A stretch of DNA of 40,077 bases from CAZMGV01 sp964621525 [NCBI: uncultured bacterium] (GCA_964621525.1 CAZUMS010000035.1:1-40077), one strand, 5' to 3'. Positions 24,226 through 33,342 are shown, counted from the first letter of the stretch. Translations and numbers: made by a program. Notes: generated by a model from the sequence alone, not told the origin.

Positions 24226-24316
24226 GCCGAATCCGGTGGCACCTGTTACCTGTCATATCACCGGCCTTCCGCAAGGTGCATCTTGATACCGTGATTGAGT
24301 GAGGAGTGGGGAATTG

Positions 24317-25852
24317 ATGATGCCTCTGCATAGCACAAAACGCGTATTCCACCTTTTTTTCATATCCATGGCATTCGCCTTACAGGCAACGGCCCAAGAA
24401 GCACCACCTGCCGATTCGGCAAAACTGGCGGAGATCGAGGACCGACTGAAGGCACTCGAAGCCACAAAACCGCCCGATGGAGCCGCGCCTTCTGTGGCTG
24501 GAAAGATCTGGGAGAAGGTGACGCCCGTCCTCCAGGTCCGCTCCCGCTACGAATACAGGGATAACTATAATTTCGACCGTAATACGGAGAAATCCGATCG
24601 TGACAACCTGATTCTGCTCCGCACCCGGTTTGGGCTTGATGCGAGGCCGGTGGAATCCGTGCGCCTATTCGTGCAGATGCAGGACTCGCGGGAGTTCGGT
24701 AGCGCCAGACTCGCGCCGGCGCTCTATGGGCCGGGGAATATCCCCAGGGGCGTTTCGGCCGACGACGAAGGGACCTCCCTGCATCAGGGATATGCGAGAG
24801 TCACCTGGCAGGATTCAGGGTTATTCTTTCAGGCAGGCCGCCAGGAATTCCGGCTCGGCGAGGAACGGCTGGTGGGTTCTCTTGAATGGTCGAACCGAAG
24901 CCGGTCCTTTGACGGCGGAATCCTGGGATACAGGAACAAGGAATTGCTGGTTGAAGGTTTCTGGTTCGTAGTGACGAGAGGAAATACGGCTGGGCCGAAG
25001 GTCACTGCCTCCAGCTATACGGCAGCCGTACATCCCGTGACTGCGTCCGGCGCCATCGCCGAAGACGCGAAATTCGGGGGACTGCATGCACTCTACACAA
25101 CGGACGATTTCGGCCAGATCGATGCCTATTATCTCAATGTCGTCGACCGCGATGGTGGCGCGATCCGGACAGCCCCGCCGTCCATTGCCAAGGATAACGA
25201 CCTGGTTCTGAACACACTGGGCCTTCATCTATGGAAAAAACCAGATCGCGGCGGACCAGACTGGAGTATCGAGGGTGCCTACCAGTGGGGCGATGACGGC
25301 TACCTAGATCACGAAGCGGGAGCCCTGCATGCAGCGCTCGGCTTTACGGCGGATGCCGATCTCGAGCCGCGGCTCAAGCTGGAGTACAACTATGCCACTG
25401 GCGACAAGGATGCCACGGATAATCACAGCGGTGCATTCCGGAACCTGTTCCCGACGAATCATAATAAGTATGGCTATATAGATTTTATGGCCTGGTCGAA
25501 CCTCCACGAATTGCACCCTGAACTGAGCTGCAAGGTGGGGAATGTCCGGCTGGAAGTCGGGTATCACGAGTTCCTCGCAGCTGACGAAGAGGGAACAATC
25601 GGAGCCGGGCTGGCCACGCTACCGGCTCTCGCCGGTCGCCGGTCGCGCCAGTTCGGCCGGGAACTTGACTTCACCGCAGCCGCGAAACCGTGGGAGCCGG
25701 TAGGTATTCTCTTCGGATACTCGTTCTTCAATCCGGGAAAGATGTTCAAGCAGACGCCAAATGCCGATCCGGCGGCCGTGCCTCCGCTGCCCGCGACTGT
25801 ACGCACCGACGCAGCCCACTTCATCTACCTCCAGGGGACGGTGTCGCTCTAG
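24317..25852 (+). CDS. Alginate-export-family outer-membrane porin
   Basis: A 511-residue beta-barrel protein with a signal peptide (HLFFISMAFALQATAQ), a short coiled segment (KLAEIEDRLKALEATK) and many alternating beta strands ending in YLQGTVSL, as outer-membrane proteins do. The family signature FPTNHNKYGYIDFMAWSNL marks the alginate_exp domain (AlgE-like). Such porins often transport solutes other than alginate, and no alginate genes are nearby. GAGGAG lies 10 bases before the ATG at 24317. It is 91 bases after the six-heme cytochrome and could share its transcript. A hairpin terminator follows at 25883. Confidence 0.85.
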   Translation: MMPLHSTKRVFHLFFISMAFALQATAQEAPPADSAKLAEIEDRLKALEATKPPDGAAPSVAGKIWEKVTPVLQVRSRYEYRDNYNFDRNTEKSDRDNLILLRTRFGLDARPVESVRLFVQMQDSREFGSARLAPALYGPGNIPRGVSADDEGTSLHQGYARVTWQDSGLFFQAGRQEFRLGEERLVGSLEWSNRSRSFDGGILGYRNKELLVEGFWFVVTRGNTAGPKVTASSYTAAVHPVTASGAIAEDAKFGGLHALYTTDDFGQIDAYYLNVVDRDGGAIRTAPPSIAKDNDLVLNTLGLHLWKKPDRGGPDWSIEGAYQWGDDGYLDHEAGALHAALGFTADADLEPRLKLEYNYATGDKDATDNHSGAFRNLFPTNHNKYGYIDFMAWSNLHELHPELSCKVGNVRLEVGYHEFLAADEEGTIGAGLATLPALAGRRSRQFGRELDFTAAAKPWEPVGILFGYSFFNPGKMFKQTPNADPAAVPPLPATVRTDAAHFIYLQGTVSL

Positions 25853-25882
25853 AGGGCACCCACGGAGGGATGTTCAACCCGT

Positions 25883-25917
25883 GCCCGCCGGCGGACCAAT
25901 CCCCCGGCGGGCCGTTT
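25883..25917 (+). terminator. Hairpin terminator after the porin gene
   Basis: Arms GCCCGCCGG and CCGGCGGGC with a 12-base loop, then CGTTTCC. It lies 30 bases past the porin stop and before the hemerythrin start. The T-run is short, so readthrough into the hemerythrin is possible. Confidence 0.55.
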
Positions 25918-25942
25918 CCTTTGGAACAGAAAGGGCACAACC

Positions 25943-26371
25943 GTGAACCTGCGCCACAAGGAAGCTCTGCTTCAGCATGAAGAACTGATGCTGATCACCG
26001 ACAGGATCTCCCTGATAATCGGTGCACCCGAAGGGATTGTCCCCGAAATCCGCCTTAGAAAACTGCTGGATTACGAGATCGGGTTTCTGACCGAAACTCT
26101 TCGCGAGCATTTCCTCTTCGAGGAAACCGGTGGATACCTTTCGAGCACGTTTGCTTCAAGCCCGAAACTGGCCCCTCGGGTTGAAGTCCTGAGAGGCGAG
26201 CATACCGAAATGGCCGCAGGGCTTGATGTGCTCAAGAAAAACCTTGCCGGGCTGGAACTCCACGAAATTGTCCGGAAACTCCAGGACCTGATCCGGACAC
26301 TCCACCGTCACGAACGTGCGGAAAATGACCTTTTGGAGATGCTCCTTTGCGAAGAGCATGAGAAGAAGTAG
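25943..26371 (+). CDS. Hemerythrin-like protein
   Basis: A 142-residue four-helix protein with spaced His/Glu ligands: LLQHEELMLITDRI, REHFLFEETGGYLSS, LRGEHTEMAAGLDVL and LHRHERAENDLLEML. This is the HHE cation-binding pattern that forms a di-iron site. Such proteins bind O2 or NO or store iron; here the denitrification setting suggests NO handling. It starts at GTG with AAAGGG 7 bases upstream. No operator is visible just in front. Confidence 0.78.
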   Translation: MNLRHKEALLQHEELMLITDRISLIIGAPEGIVPEIRLRKLLDYEIGFLTETLREHFLFEETGGYLSSTFASSPKLAPRVEVLRGEHTEMAAGLDVLKKNLAGLELHEIVRKLQDLIRTLHRHERAENDLLEMLLCEEHEKK

Positions 26372-26383
26372 ATCACCCTGACT

Positions 26384-26890
26384 GTGTTATCGTTTCTATT
26401 GTTCTTTCTTCAAACGTCCCCGGTTACCGGCACGCCTTCCGGGACAGATGGACCGTGCAACTGTATCAGCGGCCGACAGCGGATTGAGTATGAAACCACC
26501 GTTCACTTGCGGGAAATCAGGGGCTCTCTTGATGCCGGGCTGAAGAAGGCCGAACGGGCGGCGTTGATCCGCATGATCTTTTCCCTGAGCTTCTGCGGCA
26601 ATCCACCGGAGGACATAAGAGTACTCGAAGATGGATCACTCGCATGGCCGGCAGCCGGGTGCACTGCCGCCAGACGGGGCCCCAATCCATGGCCTGAGCT
26701 CGTCGAAGTCAGATGCAAGGAAGCAGCAGCCTCGGTCCCCCTCCCGAAAGATATCGGGCTGGATTCACCGATCCGGTGGATCGAACGCGGTGAAGAACTG
26801 AACCGGTTCTGGACGGCTAGTATCTCGGCTTCACGGGAATGTCCCGCCGAGGCTCCGCAACACGGCCGTCTTCCACCTGAAGGACGTTGA
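26384..26890 (+). CDS. Hypothetical secreted or anchored protein
   Basis: A 168-residue frame starting at GTG, 12 bases after the hemerythrin gene. It begins with a hydrophobic stretch (LSFLLFFLQTSPVTG) that could be a signal sequence, and has five cysteines further on (PCNCISG, SFCGNPP, AGCTAAR and VRCKEAA). I do not recognise it. Its last 74 bases overlap the end of the leftward methyltransferase gene, so either the C-terminus or the whole frame could be spurious. No ribosome binding site is clear. Confidence 0.38.
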   Translation: MLSFLLFFLQTSPVTGTPSGTDGPCNCISGRQRIEYETTVHLREIRGSLDAGLKKAERAALIRMIFSLSFCGNPPEDIRVLEDGSLAWPAAGCTAARRGPNPWPELVEVRCKEAAASVPLPKDIGLDSPIRWIERGEELNRFWTASISASRECPAEAPQHGRLPPEGR

Positions 26891-27836
26891 ATGCCGGTGC
26901 CACAAGGCGGGTGACGGGTTCCGCATCCGGAAGTGCGATCCTCGCAATCAGTTCAAGCTCGACAGAATGGTACATCCGGAAACCACTCCAAACGGCATCC
27001 ACCACAAAAAAGGGGTTCCAGGTCAACAGTAATGTCCCAGCAGCGAGCACCGGCGGTAAATACGGAGACCTCACGGCATCGGCGATCACGATCCCGCGCC
27101 GGCCGATCCGTGCTCCTTCATGGATCATCCGGGCCAACTGTCCGGGCCGGAAATGGTGGACAGCCTGCAGGATGCTGACGGCCAGACAGCTTTGGCTGGC
27201 TTCACGTTCCATATTCAGCGCATTGACGACCCGATAGCTAAGATTTCTGCGCCCGACTGCCCGCCGGTTCGCCCTTTCCACATATCCTGGCTGGATGTCA
27301 GAGCCGGTCACCATCAGGTCCGGGTACCTGCTGGACAGAAAGGCCGGGAATCCTCCGTACCCGCTAGCCAGATCCAGAATTCCCTCACCTTTCCACGAAT
27401 CTTGTGATGAACGGATCATCTCATCCAGCACACTGGTCACCGCCCTGTACGCCCCTGTGAGGAGATTGAAACAGTGGAGCTGGAACACTTCCAGCTCCCG
27501 CAGCGTCATAGGATAAGATTCCCGGTCCATGAACTCCGCCGGGCCTGAGCGGACCTGCTCATCCAGCCGGCTCAGCAGCACCTCAGGTAATTTTTCACGG
27601 CACTCGTCTTTCAGGCGGACGAGGTAATATGCCCATAGCCTGTCAGTCAGATCCTCAAGACCGTCCAGAAAAGCGGCCTGGTCACAGGTATCCCGTTGAT
27701 GAAGCGCACGGATCGCCGGCATCTGGTCCCAGAGCACCTCGATGGCGGCAGACCTCCGGCGCTCAGCGAGTGGATCCCCCGGGGTCGGAATGGGGACCGA
27801 GATCATATCCGGCGGGTTCCCGGCGGGTTCATACAT
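26817..27836 (-). CDS. SAM-dependent methyltransferase (class I fold)
   Basis: A 339-residue protein with a helical N-terminal half and a Rossmann methyltransferase core: motif I ILDLASGYGGFPAFLSSRYP, acidic strand VTGSDIQPGYVERANRRA and LAVSILQAVHHFRPGQLARM. A C-terminal hydrophobic segment (YLPPVLAAGTLLLTWNPFF) suggests contact with a membrane or lipid substrate. The ATG at 27836 overlaps the ferredoxin stop by 8 bases, so it is the last gene of the flavoprotein/SCP2/ferredoxin operon. The substrate is unknown; a lipid or isoprenoid is inferred from context. Confidence 0.8.
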   Translation of the reverse strand: MYEPAGNPPDMISVPIPTPGDPLAERRRSAAIEVLWDQMPAIRALHQRDTCDQAAFLDGLEDLTDRLWAYYLVRLKDECREKLPEVLLSRLDEQVRSGPAEFMDRESYPMTLRELEVFQLHCFNLLTGAYRAVTSVLDEMIRSSQDSWKGEGILDLASGYGGFPAFLSSRYPDLMVTGSDIQPGYVERANRRAVGRRNLSYRVVNALNMEREASQSCLAVSILQAVHHFRPGQLARMIHEGARIGRRGIVIADAVRSPYLPPVLAAGTLLLTWNPFFVVDAVWSGFRMYHSVELELIARIALPDAEPVTRLVAPAFNVLQVEDGRVAEPRRDIPVKPRY

Positions 27837-28083
27837 AGACGCACTGCCACCGTCCCGTACTCCGATCCCCCTCGATCTCGATCCAGCGCATATCGATCGC
27901 ACTTTCCGGGCACCGCTCGACACATCCCCCGTCGCTGTCGCAGTATTCGGGCCGGCAGACACTGACTTTCTGGCAGCCATCCGGCTGCAATACACCCGGA
28001 TGGCAAACGGTCAGACACTCGCGGCATCCTGTGCACCGGTCCGGATCGATCACCGGTATGTATTTCAGCGAGTAAAGATGCAT
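27829..28083 (-). CDS. Ferredoxin with two [4Fe-4S] sites
   Basis: An 84-residue ferredoxin. The first cluster motif is regular, CTGCRECLTVCHPG. The second is irregular, CRPEYCDSDGGCVERCP, with longer spacing between the first cysteines, as in Alvin-type or other modified ferredoxins. A short acidic tail follows. GGAGG lies 7 bases before the ATG at 28083; an upstream ATG is unlikely. It starts 20 bases after an SCP2-domain gene and overlaps the methyltransferase. It probably supplies or accepts electrons for the CrtI-like flavoproteins or a radical SAM enzyme (inference). Confidence 0.85.
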   Translation of the reverse strand: MHLYSLKYIPVIDPDRCTGCRECLTVCHPGVLQPDGCQKVSVCRPEYCDSDGGCVERCPESAIDMRWIEIEGDRSTGRWQCVYV

Positions 28084-28103
28084 GGCACGGCCTCCGTCGC
28101 TGC

Positions 28104-28568
28104 TCACGCAGCTGCAGTTCTGGACCCATAGGGAGGCTTTCCCTGGGGCCACTCGGTACTCACCTGATGACCGTACATATCGACCAGCAGTTTCACCGCC
28201 TCAGCATGCTGCATGAGGAAGCGCATATCGCCCCTCACCTTGATGGTTCCACGCAACCCCGCCTGGATGGGATCGACAAGGCCTGCGGCAATGCCCTCCC
28301 AAAGGGCCGCTGGAGCCGTGAACCTGAAATTAAGTCCCTTCCCGTCATGCCGGGCGGAAAGCGGCCCATACTCGGCCACCATTCCGCCTTCGAGACGAAT
28401 CAGATAGTAAAGGGCATTCCCGTTGGTGACATACGGAGACTGCTCGTCACCTATGATCTCGAACGTAGCGAGGATCTTTTCCCTCGGAGCCATTTCACGG
28501 AATTTGGGGGACCCGTTCACCATCGCTTTCATGTCCGCGTACCATTGATCGGTGTAGATTATGCTCAT
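28104..28568 (-). CDS. SCP2-type sterol/lipid-binding domain protein
   Basis: A 154-residue protein with an SCP2-like fold, recognised by RFTAPAALWEGIAAGLVDP and the strand-helix pattern GTIKVRGDMRFLMQHAEAVKL near the C-terminus. This domain binds lipids or acyl groups in a hydrophobic cavity. There is no signal peptide, so it is cytoplasmic. AGGAG lies 7 bases before the ATG. It lies between a related-context membrane-tailed protein and the ferredoxin gene. Confidence 0.78.
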   Translation of the reverse strand: MSIIYTDQWYADMKAMVNGSPKFREMAPREKILATFEIIGDEQSPYVTNGNALYYLIRLEGGMVAEYGPLSARHDGKGLNFRFTAPAALWEGIAAGLVDPIQAGLRGTIKVRGDMRFLMQHAEAVKLLVDMYGHQVSTEWPQGKPPYGSRTAAA

Positions 28569-28600
28569 GCCACATCTCCTTCGTTACGGTTGCCGGTGTT

Positions 28601-29110
28601 TCAGTTCAGCCACACGTAAAGTCCTCCGGCGGCGGCTGCCACACCGCCGGTAATTGCCGCGATCTTCATCTTCCTGAACCGGGTTCTCTCCAGAATTTCC
28701 GTTGACATGAGTTCCGGCGGAATTTGCATGAAACGCAGAACCCGCACTAGAAACGGGATCTGCACGGGCTGGAACCTCACCTTGAGGCGCCGTGTAGCCA
28801 GCAATTCAAAGGGTCCCCGCTCACCCGTCGTGAGGTGAGCTACGGAGATGAAGTCCGCCTTGATGGACGCCCCGTCAGAAGCGGGGGCCACTACATCGGT
28901 CAGATCGATGTGGTCGCCATGAAACCGGATCCGGACGCAGATATCAGCCTCTGCCGCTTCTATATATACATCACCGAGAAGTCCCCGCGCCTGGTCCCGT
29001 TTCCGCTCCGAATCCGTGACGTTCTGGGACAGGTACTGATGGATCATGTCGGCAAGGCCGCTCGCATCAGGACCGGCAGGCAGGTATACGGGGAACGCGG
29101 TTTCCGTCAT
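28601..29110 (-). CDS. Tail-anchored protein of the flavoprotein operon
   Basis: A 169-residue protein with beta-rich middle (DVYIEAAEADICVRIRFHGD; GPFELLATRRLKVRFQPVQ) and a C-terminal membrane helix (IAAITGGVAAAAGGLYVWLN). It may hold a divergent lipid-binding domain like its SCP2 neighbours, but I cannot confirm that. The ATG at 29110 overlaps the preceding flavoprotein stop (ATGA), so the two are coupled. Its tail anchor could place the lipid-modifying enzymes at the membrane. No family name is secure. Confidence 0.65.
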   Translation of the reverse strand: MTETAFPVYLPAGPDASGLADMIHQYLSQNVTDSERKRDQARGLLGDVYIEAAEADICVRIRFHGDHIDLTDVVAPASDGASIKADFISVAHLTTGERGPFELLATRRLKVRFQPVQIPFLVRVLRFMQIPPELMSTEILERTRFRKMKIAAITGGVAAAAGGLYVWLN

Positions 29111-30708
29111 ACCTGTGACCACCATTTTTCGATCCCGTGGTCTTCGGCAATCGAATCAAGACAATTATATCCCGGGGCAAACGTGATATATCCGTGGGGG
29201 TGCTGCGAGGCTCCGCACATGTACAGGTTCTTGATCGGCGTCCGGTAATGGGAGAGCGAGTCGGTCGGCCTGTGCTCAAGCAGGTTATCCGGATGAATAC
29301 GGCCGACCATCCAGTCGCCAAACCGGTAGTTAACCATCTTCTGACTAATATCGAGCGGGGTTTCCGTAACCCACCGGCGGATCAGCCCCTCATCCATATT
29401 GGTGCAGGCACGCCGCCACCGGTCAATGCAATGCTGGCCGTAGATGCGCTTGCGGCTTTCCCAGCCGCCCGATCCCCATCCGTCGATTTCATACGGAACA
29501 AAAACCCGGATCAGCCCGGTAGCCTTTCCCTCCGGCGCATCCGTCGGATCGTACAGGGAATTGACAGCCACGTTCAGACGGGGGGTTTCCGGAACAACCC
29601 CCCTGCGGATCTGGGAAAAGTCATCTTCAAAATCCGCCAGAGATTCGTACCCGATGTTCAATATCCAGGCGCGGTCGATATCAGGATCGAATTCAGCAGC
29701 CCGGTATTTGGGGAGCCCGTTCATTGCCAGATGAACGTTAAATAGGGTGGCATCCTGGTATTTGACCTTCTGGACCTCTTCCACGAGCTTTTTAGGGACA
29801 TACTGGCGCGGAATCAGCTTCTCGAAGGTCTGATTGACATCGATACTTGAGGCCACGAGCTTGTGGGCCCTGATGATCCCGTCCGGCACGCGGACTCCGA
29901 CGGCCCGTCCATCCTCAATCAGGATTTCTTCCACTGGAACCTGCGGAAATACTCGCCCGCCGGCCTTCACGATAACGCGCATGAGGGTGTGAGCCAGCTT
30001 GTGGCTTCCTCCCTTGCAGACCTGCCAGTTGGCGATCTTCCCGAGCAGCACCGGATAGCTGACCGCCAGGCCCTTGATGTGCGGCTGGTACGCGCAGATT
30101 GTCGCATGAAACGCCAGCATTGCCTTGATGCGTTCATTCTCGAAGTGCTTGTTCAGGAAGTCTGCGACGGACATCGTCCGGAGCTTTGCCGTGAGGAACT
30201 CGGACTTTTCCTCCACGCCCCACGAAGCCAGCGCCCTGGTGATATCGTTCAGGTCGATCGGCGGCGCGTACATCAGGGTTCGCACCATCAGGTCCAGATA
30301 TCCCTGCACCTCATCGTAAAGACGGAGCCAGGTATCCGCATCCTTCTTCGAGAATTTCGCGAAACTGTTCCATGTCTTTTTCTGATCGGTGTGAATGGTG
30401 ATCGCCGTATCGTCGGAGAAGATGCTCCCCATCTGGACGTCGGGATGGACGTATTCCACTCCGTTGTTCAGAAGATCCAGATCCTCGTAAACGGGGCATA
30501 ATCCGACGAGAGAGTGGTAGTTGGAGTGGAGATTGTGCAGGAAGTTGGGCTCGGTTACTTCCTCTGTACACAGGCCGCCGCCTTCCTCGGAACGCCGTTC
30601 CAGAACGGCGACGGACCAGCCCGATTTGGCGAGGTAGGCGGCCAGAGCCATGCCGTTGTGTCCCGCTCCGATGATGATCGCATCGAAACCCTTGTCGAAC
30701 ATTCCCAT
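29107..30708 (-). CDS. Phytoene-desaturase-like (CrtI family) flavoprotein A
   Basis: A 533-residue FAD-dependent oxidoreductase. The dinucleotide motif is IIIGAGHNGMALAAYLAKSG, followed by LERRSEEGGGLCTEE and LHNLHSNYHSL. The C-terminus ends with NLYMCGASQHPHGYITFAP and GYNCLDSIAEDHG, the FAD-contact region of CrtI-like enzymes, though the usual P-G-G-G is P-H-G here. Known relatives desaturate, isomerise or saturate isoprenoids. I chose the ATG at 30708 because GAGGAG lies 6 bases upstream. It is second in the operon, 50 bases after flavoprotein B, with which it is clearly paralogous. Confidence 0.86.
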   Translation of the reverse strand: MGMFDKGFDAIIIGAGHNGMALAAYLAKSGWSVAVLERRSEEGGGLCTEEVTEPNFLHNLHSNYHSLVGLCPVYEDLDLLNNGVEYVHPDVQMGSIFSDDTAITIHTDQKKTWNSFAKFSKKDADTWLRLYDEVQGYLDLMVRTLMYAPPIDLNDITRALASWGVEEKSEFLTAKLRTMSVADFLNKHFENERIKAMLAFHATICAYQPHIKGLAVSYPVLLGKIANWQVCKGGSHKLAHTLMRVIVKAGGRVFPQVPVEEILIEDGRAVGVRVPDGIIRAHKLVASSIDVNQTFEKLIPRQYVPKKLVEEVQKVKYQDATLFNVHLAMNGLPKYRAAEFDPDIDRAWILNIGYESLADFEDDFSQIRRGVVPETPRLNVAVNSLYDPTDAPEGKATGLIRVFVPYEIDGWGSGGWESRKRIYGQHCIDRWRRACTNMDEGLIRRWVTETPLDISQKMVNYRFGDWMVGRIHPDNLLEHRPTDSLSHYRTPIKNLYMCGASQHPHGYITFAPGYNCLDSIAEDHGIEKWWSQV

Positions 30709-30758
30709 GAATTTCTCCTCGTCATAGCTCCGTTGGGACAAGCCACCTGCTCCAACCG

Positions 30759-32387
30759 TCAGTACATCCGCTTCGGGTTTCGCCAGACCTCCTTGAAGCC
30801 GTAGTCCTCGCAGAGGATCTTGAAGCAGTTATAACCGGGGCCTGCCGTCACACCCCCGCCCGGATGACAGCAGCTGGCAGCGAGATAAAGACCCGGGATT
30901 TCCGTCTTGTACCGGCCGGCGCCTGCAAAAGGCCGCAGGAAATTGAGCTGGTCGATGCTCATCGCCCCGTGCCCGAAGTCGCCCTCGCGCATGCGCATAC
31001 CCCGCTCCTGATCGAGCGGCGTATGCAGGTAGTCCGCAATGACGTTGTCGCTCGTCATGTTCGCAGCGAACTTCCCGTACAGCTTCAGGAACTTGCCATT
31101 GTATGTCGACCGCACTTCCTCCCATTGTCCTTCGCTGAGCGCACTCGCCCGGGGAAAGAAATACCAGCCGGTAAGGTTGTGCTTGCCGGATGGAGCCTGA
31201 GTGCGGTCCCAGATTGAATTGATCCAGACTCCGGCACCGGGGAGTTCCGGAATCCGGTCGATGTGTCCGGCGCGGCAGTAGTCGAGGACTTCGGTGGCAC
31301 TGTCGAAGCCGACAACCTGATACCATGCTCGATTGATGTCCGAATTCCGCCTGGCCGACTTGTAATCCGGAGCTTCATGGAGAGCCATTGCCACGCTCCC
31401 CAGCACCTGATCGGGACCGTCCTTGTAGTTTTTGACGCGACGTTTGTAATAGTCGCTCAGGTGATCCTCGCCGATCAGATCAAGGAACGTGTCTTTCAGG
31501 CCGATGGCGCTGACAACGGCTTTGCCGGCCCGGTATTCCTTGCCGTCCACGAGCTGCACACCGGCAGCGCGTTTATTCTCCATGATAATCTTCTTTACGC
31601 GGCTCGACTCGCGCATGGTGACGCCTTCCTTGAGGCAGGCTGTAACCATGGCGCCGTTAAGCCGGTGCGTACCGCCCACAATCATCCGCCAGCAGCCGGG
31701 CATAAACAGGCAGGCAAAAGCGAATATACCGCCCATGCCAGGCCATTCGAGCGGAGGTCCGCAGAATTCGATTGCCACGCGATAAAAGAGAGCCCTGATC
31801 TCATCAGTCTCAAACAGTTCGTCGATACAGTCACGGATCGACTTGTACGCCATTTCTTCGTCGAGACCGAACGCCCGGAGCAGCGTGTTCCAGGCCGTAT
31901 AGGCAGAGGGCAGCCCCTTGGTCAGGTCCACTTTTGGCGGCGGGGTATACAATCCCATTGCCATCAGCGGTTCCAGCATGTTCGCTTTGGTCTTCAGCGT
32001 ACGCCAGGTATTGGCATCCCGCTTCGAGTATACCGCGAAATTCCTGCAGGTCTCCTCAATCATGTCATTCCGGTAGATGATCACCGGCGGACGGCCGTCG
32101 CTGAACGCGATTCCGGCCTGGGCTTCCGGATATATCGTCCTTGCGCCGAGGCTCGGAAGGTCGAAATCCGAGAAGATCGGCATGATGTGGAGGAACTCCA
32201 TGAAATTGGAGTGGATATTGTGACAGAAACCCGGCGCGGTATGCTCGTCGGTATACACGGCGCCGCCGAATTCATGCCGTCCCTCAAGGACGAGCGTGCT
32301 GACGCCGGCCCGGGCCAGATAGGCAGCGCAAGTCAGCCCATTATGTCCGCCGCCGATGATGATAACGTCGTAGTCTTTCTTCTCCAT
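30759..32387 (-). CDS. Phytoene-desaturase-like (CrtI family) flavoprotein B
   Basis: A 542-residue CrtI-like flavoprotein: VIIIGGGHNGLTCAAYLARA, LEGRHEFGGAVYTDEH and FCHNIHSNFMEFLHI at the N-terminus, and GLYLAASCCHPGGGVTAGP with GYNCFKILCEDYG at the C-terminus. The shared H-N-x-H-S-N motif after the FAD region ties it to flavoprotein A. No signal peptide. I prefer the ATG at 32387; the ATG at 32405 has no ribosome binding site. It is the first gene of a six-gene operon (B, A, tail-anchored protein, SCP2, ferredoxin, methyltransferase) with an operator at 32518. Confidence 0.86.
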   Translation of the reverse strand: MEKKDYDVIIIGGGHNGLTCAAYLARAGVSTLVLEGRHEFGGAVYTDEHTAPGFCHNIHSNFMEFLHIMPIFSDFDLPSLGARTIYPEAQAGIAFSDGRPPVIIYRNDMIEETCRNFAVYSKRDANTWRTLKTKANMLEPLMAMGLYTPPPKVDLTKGLPSAYTAWNTLLRAFGLDEEMAYKSIRDCIDELFETDEIRALFYRVAIEFCGPPLEWPGMGGIFAFACLFMPGCWRMIVGGTHRLNGAMVTACLKEGVTMRESSRVKKIIMENKRAAGVQLVDGKEYRAGKAVVSAIGLKDTFLDLIGEDHLSDYYKRRVKNYKDGPDQVLGSVAMALHEAPDYKSARRNSDINRAWYQVVGFDSATEVLDYCRAGHIDRIPELPGAGVWINSIWDRTQAPSGKHNLTGWYFFPRASALSEGQWEEVRSTYNGKFLKLYGKFAANMTSDNVIADYLHTPLDQERGMRMREGDFGHGAMSIDQLNFLRPFAGAGRYKTEIPGLYLAASCCHPGGGVTAGPGYNCFKILCEDYGFKEVWRNPKRMY

Positions 32388-32517
32388 CCGCTTCGAACCT
32401 TTCATGCCTGGTGAGAGTGATGGTGATATCAGCCTGATCGGGCGGTGTTGCGTCTGTTCCTTTCTCCCGGAACGGGGCTATCTGCCTTTCACAATGACGA
32501 CCCCGTCAGTTTCTCTT

Positions 32518-32533
32518 TATGATAGCTGTCATG
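32518..32533 (-). promoter_or_regulatory. TATGA-N6-TCATG operator upstream of flavoprotein B operon
   Basis: TATGATAGCTGTCATG is symmetric except for the last base. It lies about 140 bases before the ATG at 32387 and downstream of the terminator of the preceding operon. It connects the lipid-type operon to the nir/nor regulon. Confidence 0.7.
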
Positions 32534-32622
32534 CGTCAGACACGAGTTTGGTTCGTGCCCCGGATTTTCAGGAAAGTGCCCCGTCAACAGATGCTTGCTC
32601 GGTTGCGCCTGCTGCAAAATGC

Positions 32623-32656
32623 ATGGCCGGTGTGCGGGAACCCGCGCACCGGCCAT
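32623..32656 (-). terminator. Hairpin terminator after the SCP2 gene
   Basis: A strong inverted repeat with 16-base arms (ATGGCCGGTGTGCGGG and its near-complement) and a 2-base spacer lies 36 bases past the SCP2 stop at 32692. On the minus strand it is followed by GCATTTTGC. It separates the flavoprotein C/SCP2 operon from the flavoprotein B operon. Confidence 0.7.
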
Positions 32657-32691
32657 TGGATCAACGGCCCGGAGCGGCCGCTGTTCTGTTT

Positions 32692-33342
32692 TTACTTTTT
32701 GCGGTCGTTCATGAAGCTCTTGAGCAGAGTCATCCCGGTATCGATCAGAGGGACAGCGCTGGACACCAAGCCCATAAGAATCGACATATCGCCGTCGAGC
32801 CTGACCTTGCCCGCCATGAAGGCTTCCTGTGGAGTCTGCCGCAGATCGGCAATGGACAACAATTCGCTTTCACTGGTGCTCAGCGTGCACGTGGGTGAGT
32901 CCGTGCTGATCGTGCTGAAGCCCACAAAGATCGACTGTTCTCTCCCGCTGCCATCTGCGATGGCAAAACGAACCGTTCCGTTCACCTGCCCGCGCATAGT
33001 GTCAATGAATTCTTGAGTAATCACCTCTGCAAGCGCCTGGGCCGGTCCGGACACTTCGACCGACTCCAGATCCCCGGTCTCTTCTGCCGCCCGCTCGATT
33101 CCGGAACGTATCACACCGTCTGAAACGACGACTTTAACATAGGCATCCTCCGCCTGACCGGACCTGAAAACCGGCTTGCCGCCCTCAATTCGTGCGTGCC
33201 AATGACCCGACCCCGGCACATGGATTTCGACGGAATCCCGGATGTCACCGAACCTCACGTTCCCAAGGCGCGAACTGATCATCTGCGGAACAAATGAATC
33301 GAGAAACTCCTTCGGAGTCATCTCTGCACTGATGCTGGCCAT
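32692..33342 (-). CDS. SCP2-domain lipid-binding protein, longer form
   Basis: A 216-residue protein. The SCP2-like domain spans most of the length, with AEDAYVKVVVSDGVIRSGIE and a final TPQEAFMAGKVRLDGDMSIL typical of the sterol-carrier fold (A-F-M-x-G-K-x-x-x-x-G-D). The C-terminal amphipathic tail resembles that of stand-alone SCP2 proteins. GAGGAG lies 8 bases before the ATG. It follows flavoprotein C by 79 bases and is probably its carrier protein: substrate would be held by SCP2 and oxidised by the flavoprotein (inference). Confidence 0.82.
   Translation of the reverse strand: MASISAEMTPKEFLDSFVPQMISSRLGNVRFGDIRDSVEIHVPGSGHWHARIEGGKPVFRSGQAEDAYVKVVVSDGVIRSGIERAAEETGDLESVEVSGPAQALAEVITQEFIDTMRGQVNGTVRFAIADGSGREQSIFVGFSTISTDSPTCTLSTSESELLSIADLRQTPQEAFMAGKVRLDGDMSILMGLVSSAVPLIDTGMTLLKSFMNDRKK

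Noticed and set aside
24242-24257. CCTGT-N6-TCATA before the porin gene as another operator
   Set aside because: Only the right half matches; the left half matches two of five bases. The 1326 site has the same left half and better inner identity, so this one was not called.
31263-32414. A long rightward frame opposite flavoprotein B
   Set aside because: Antisense shadow of a conserved CrtI-like gene.
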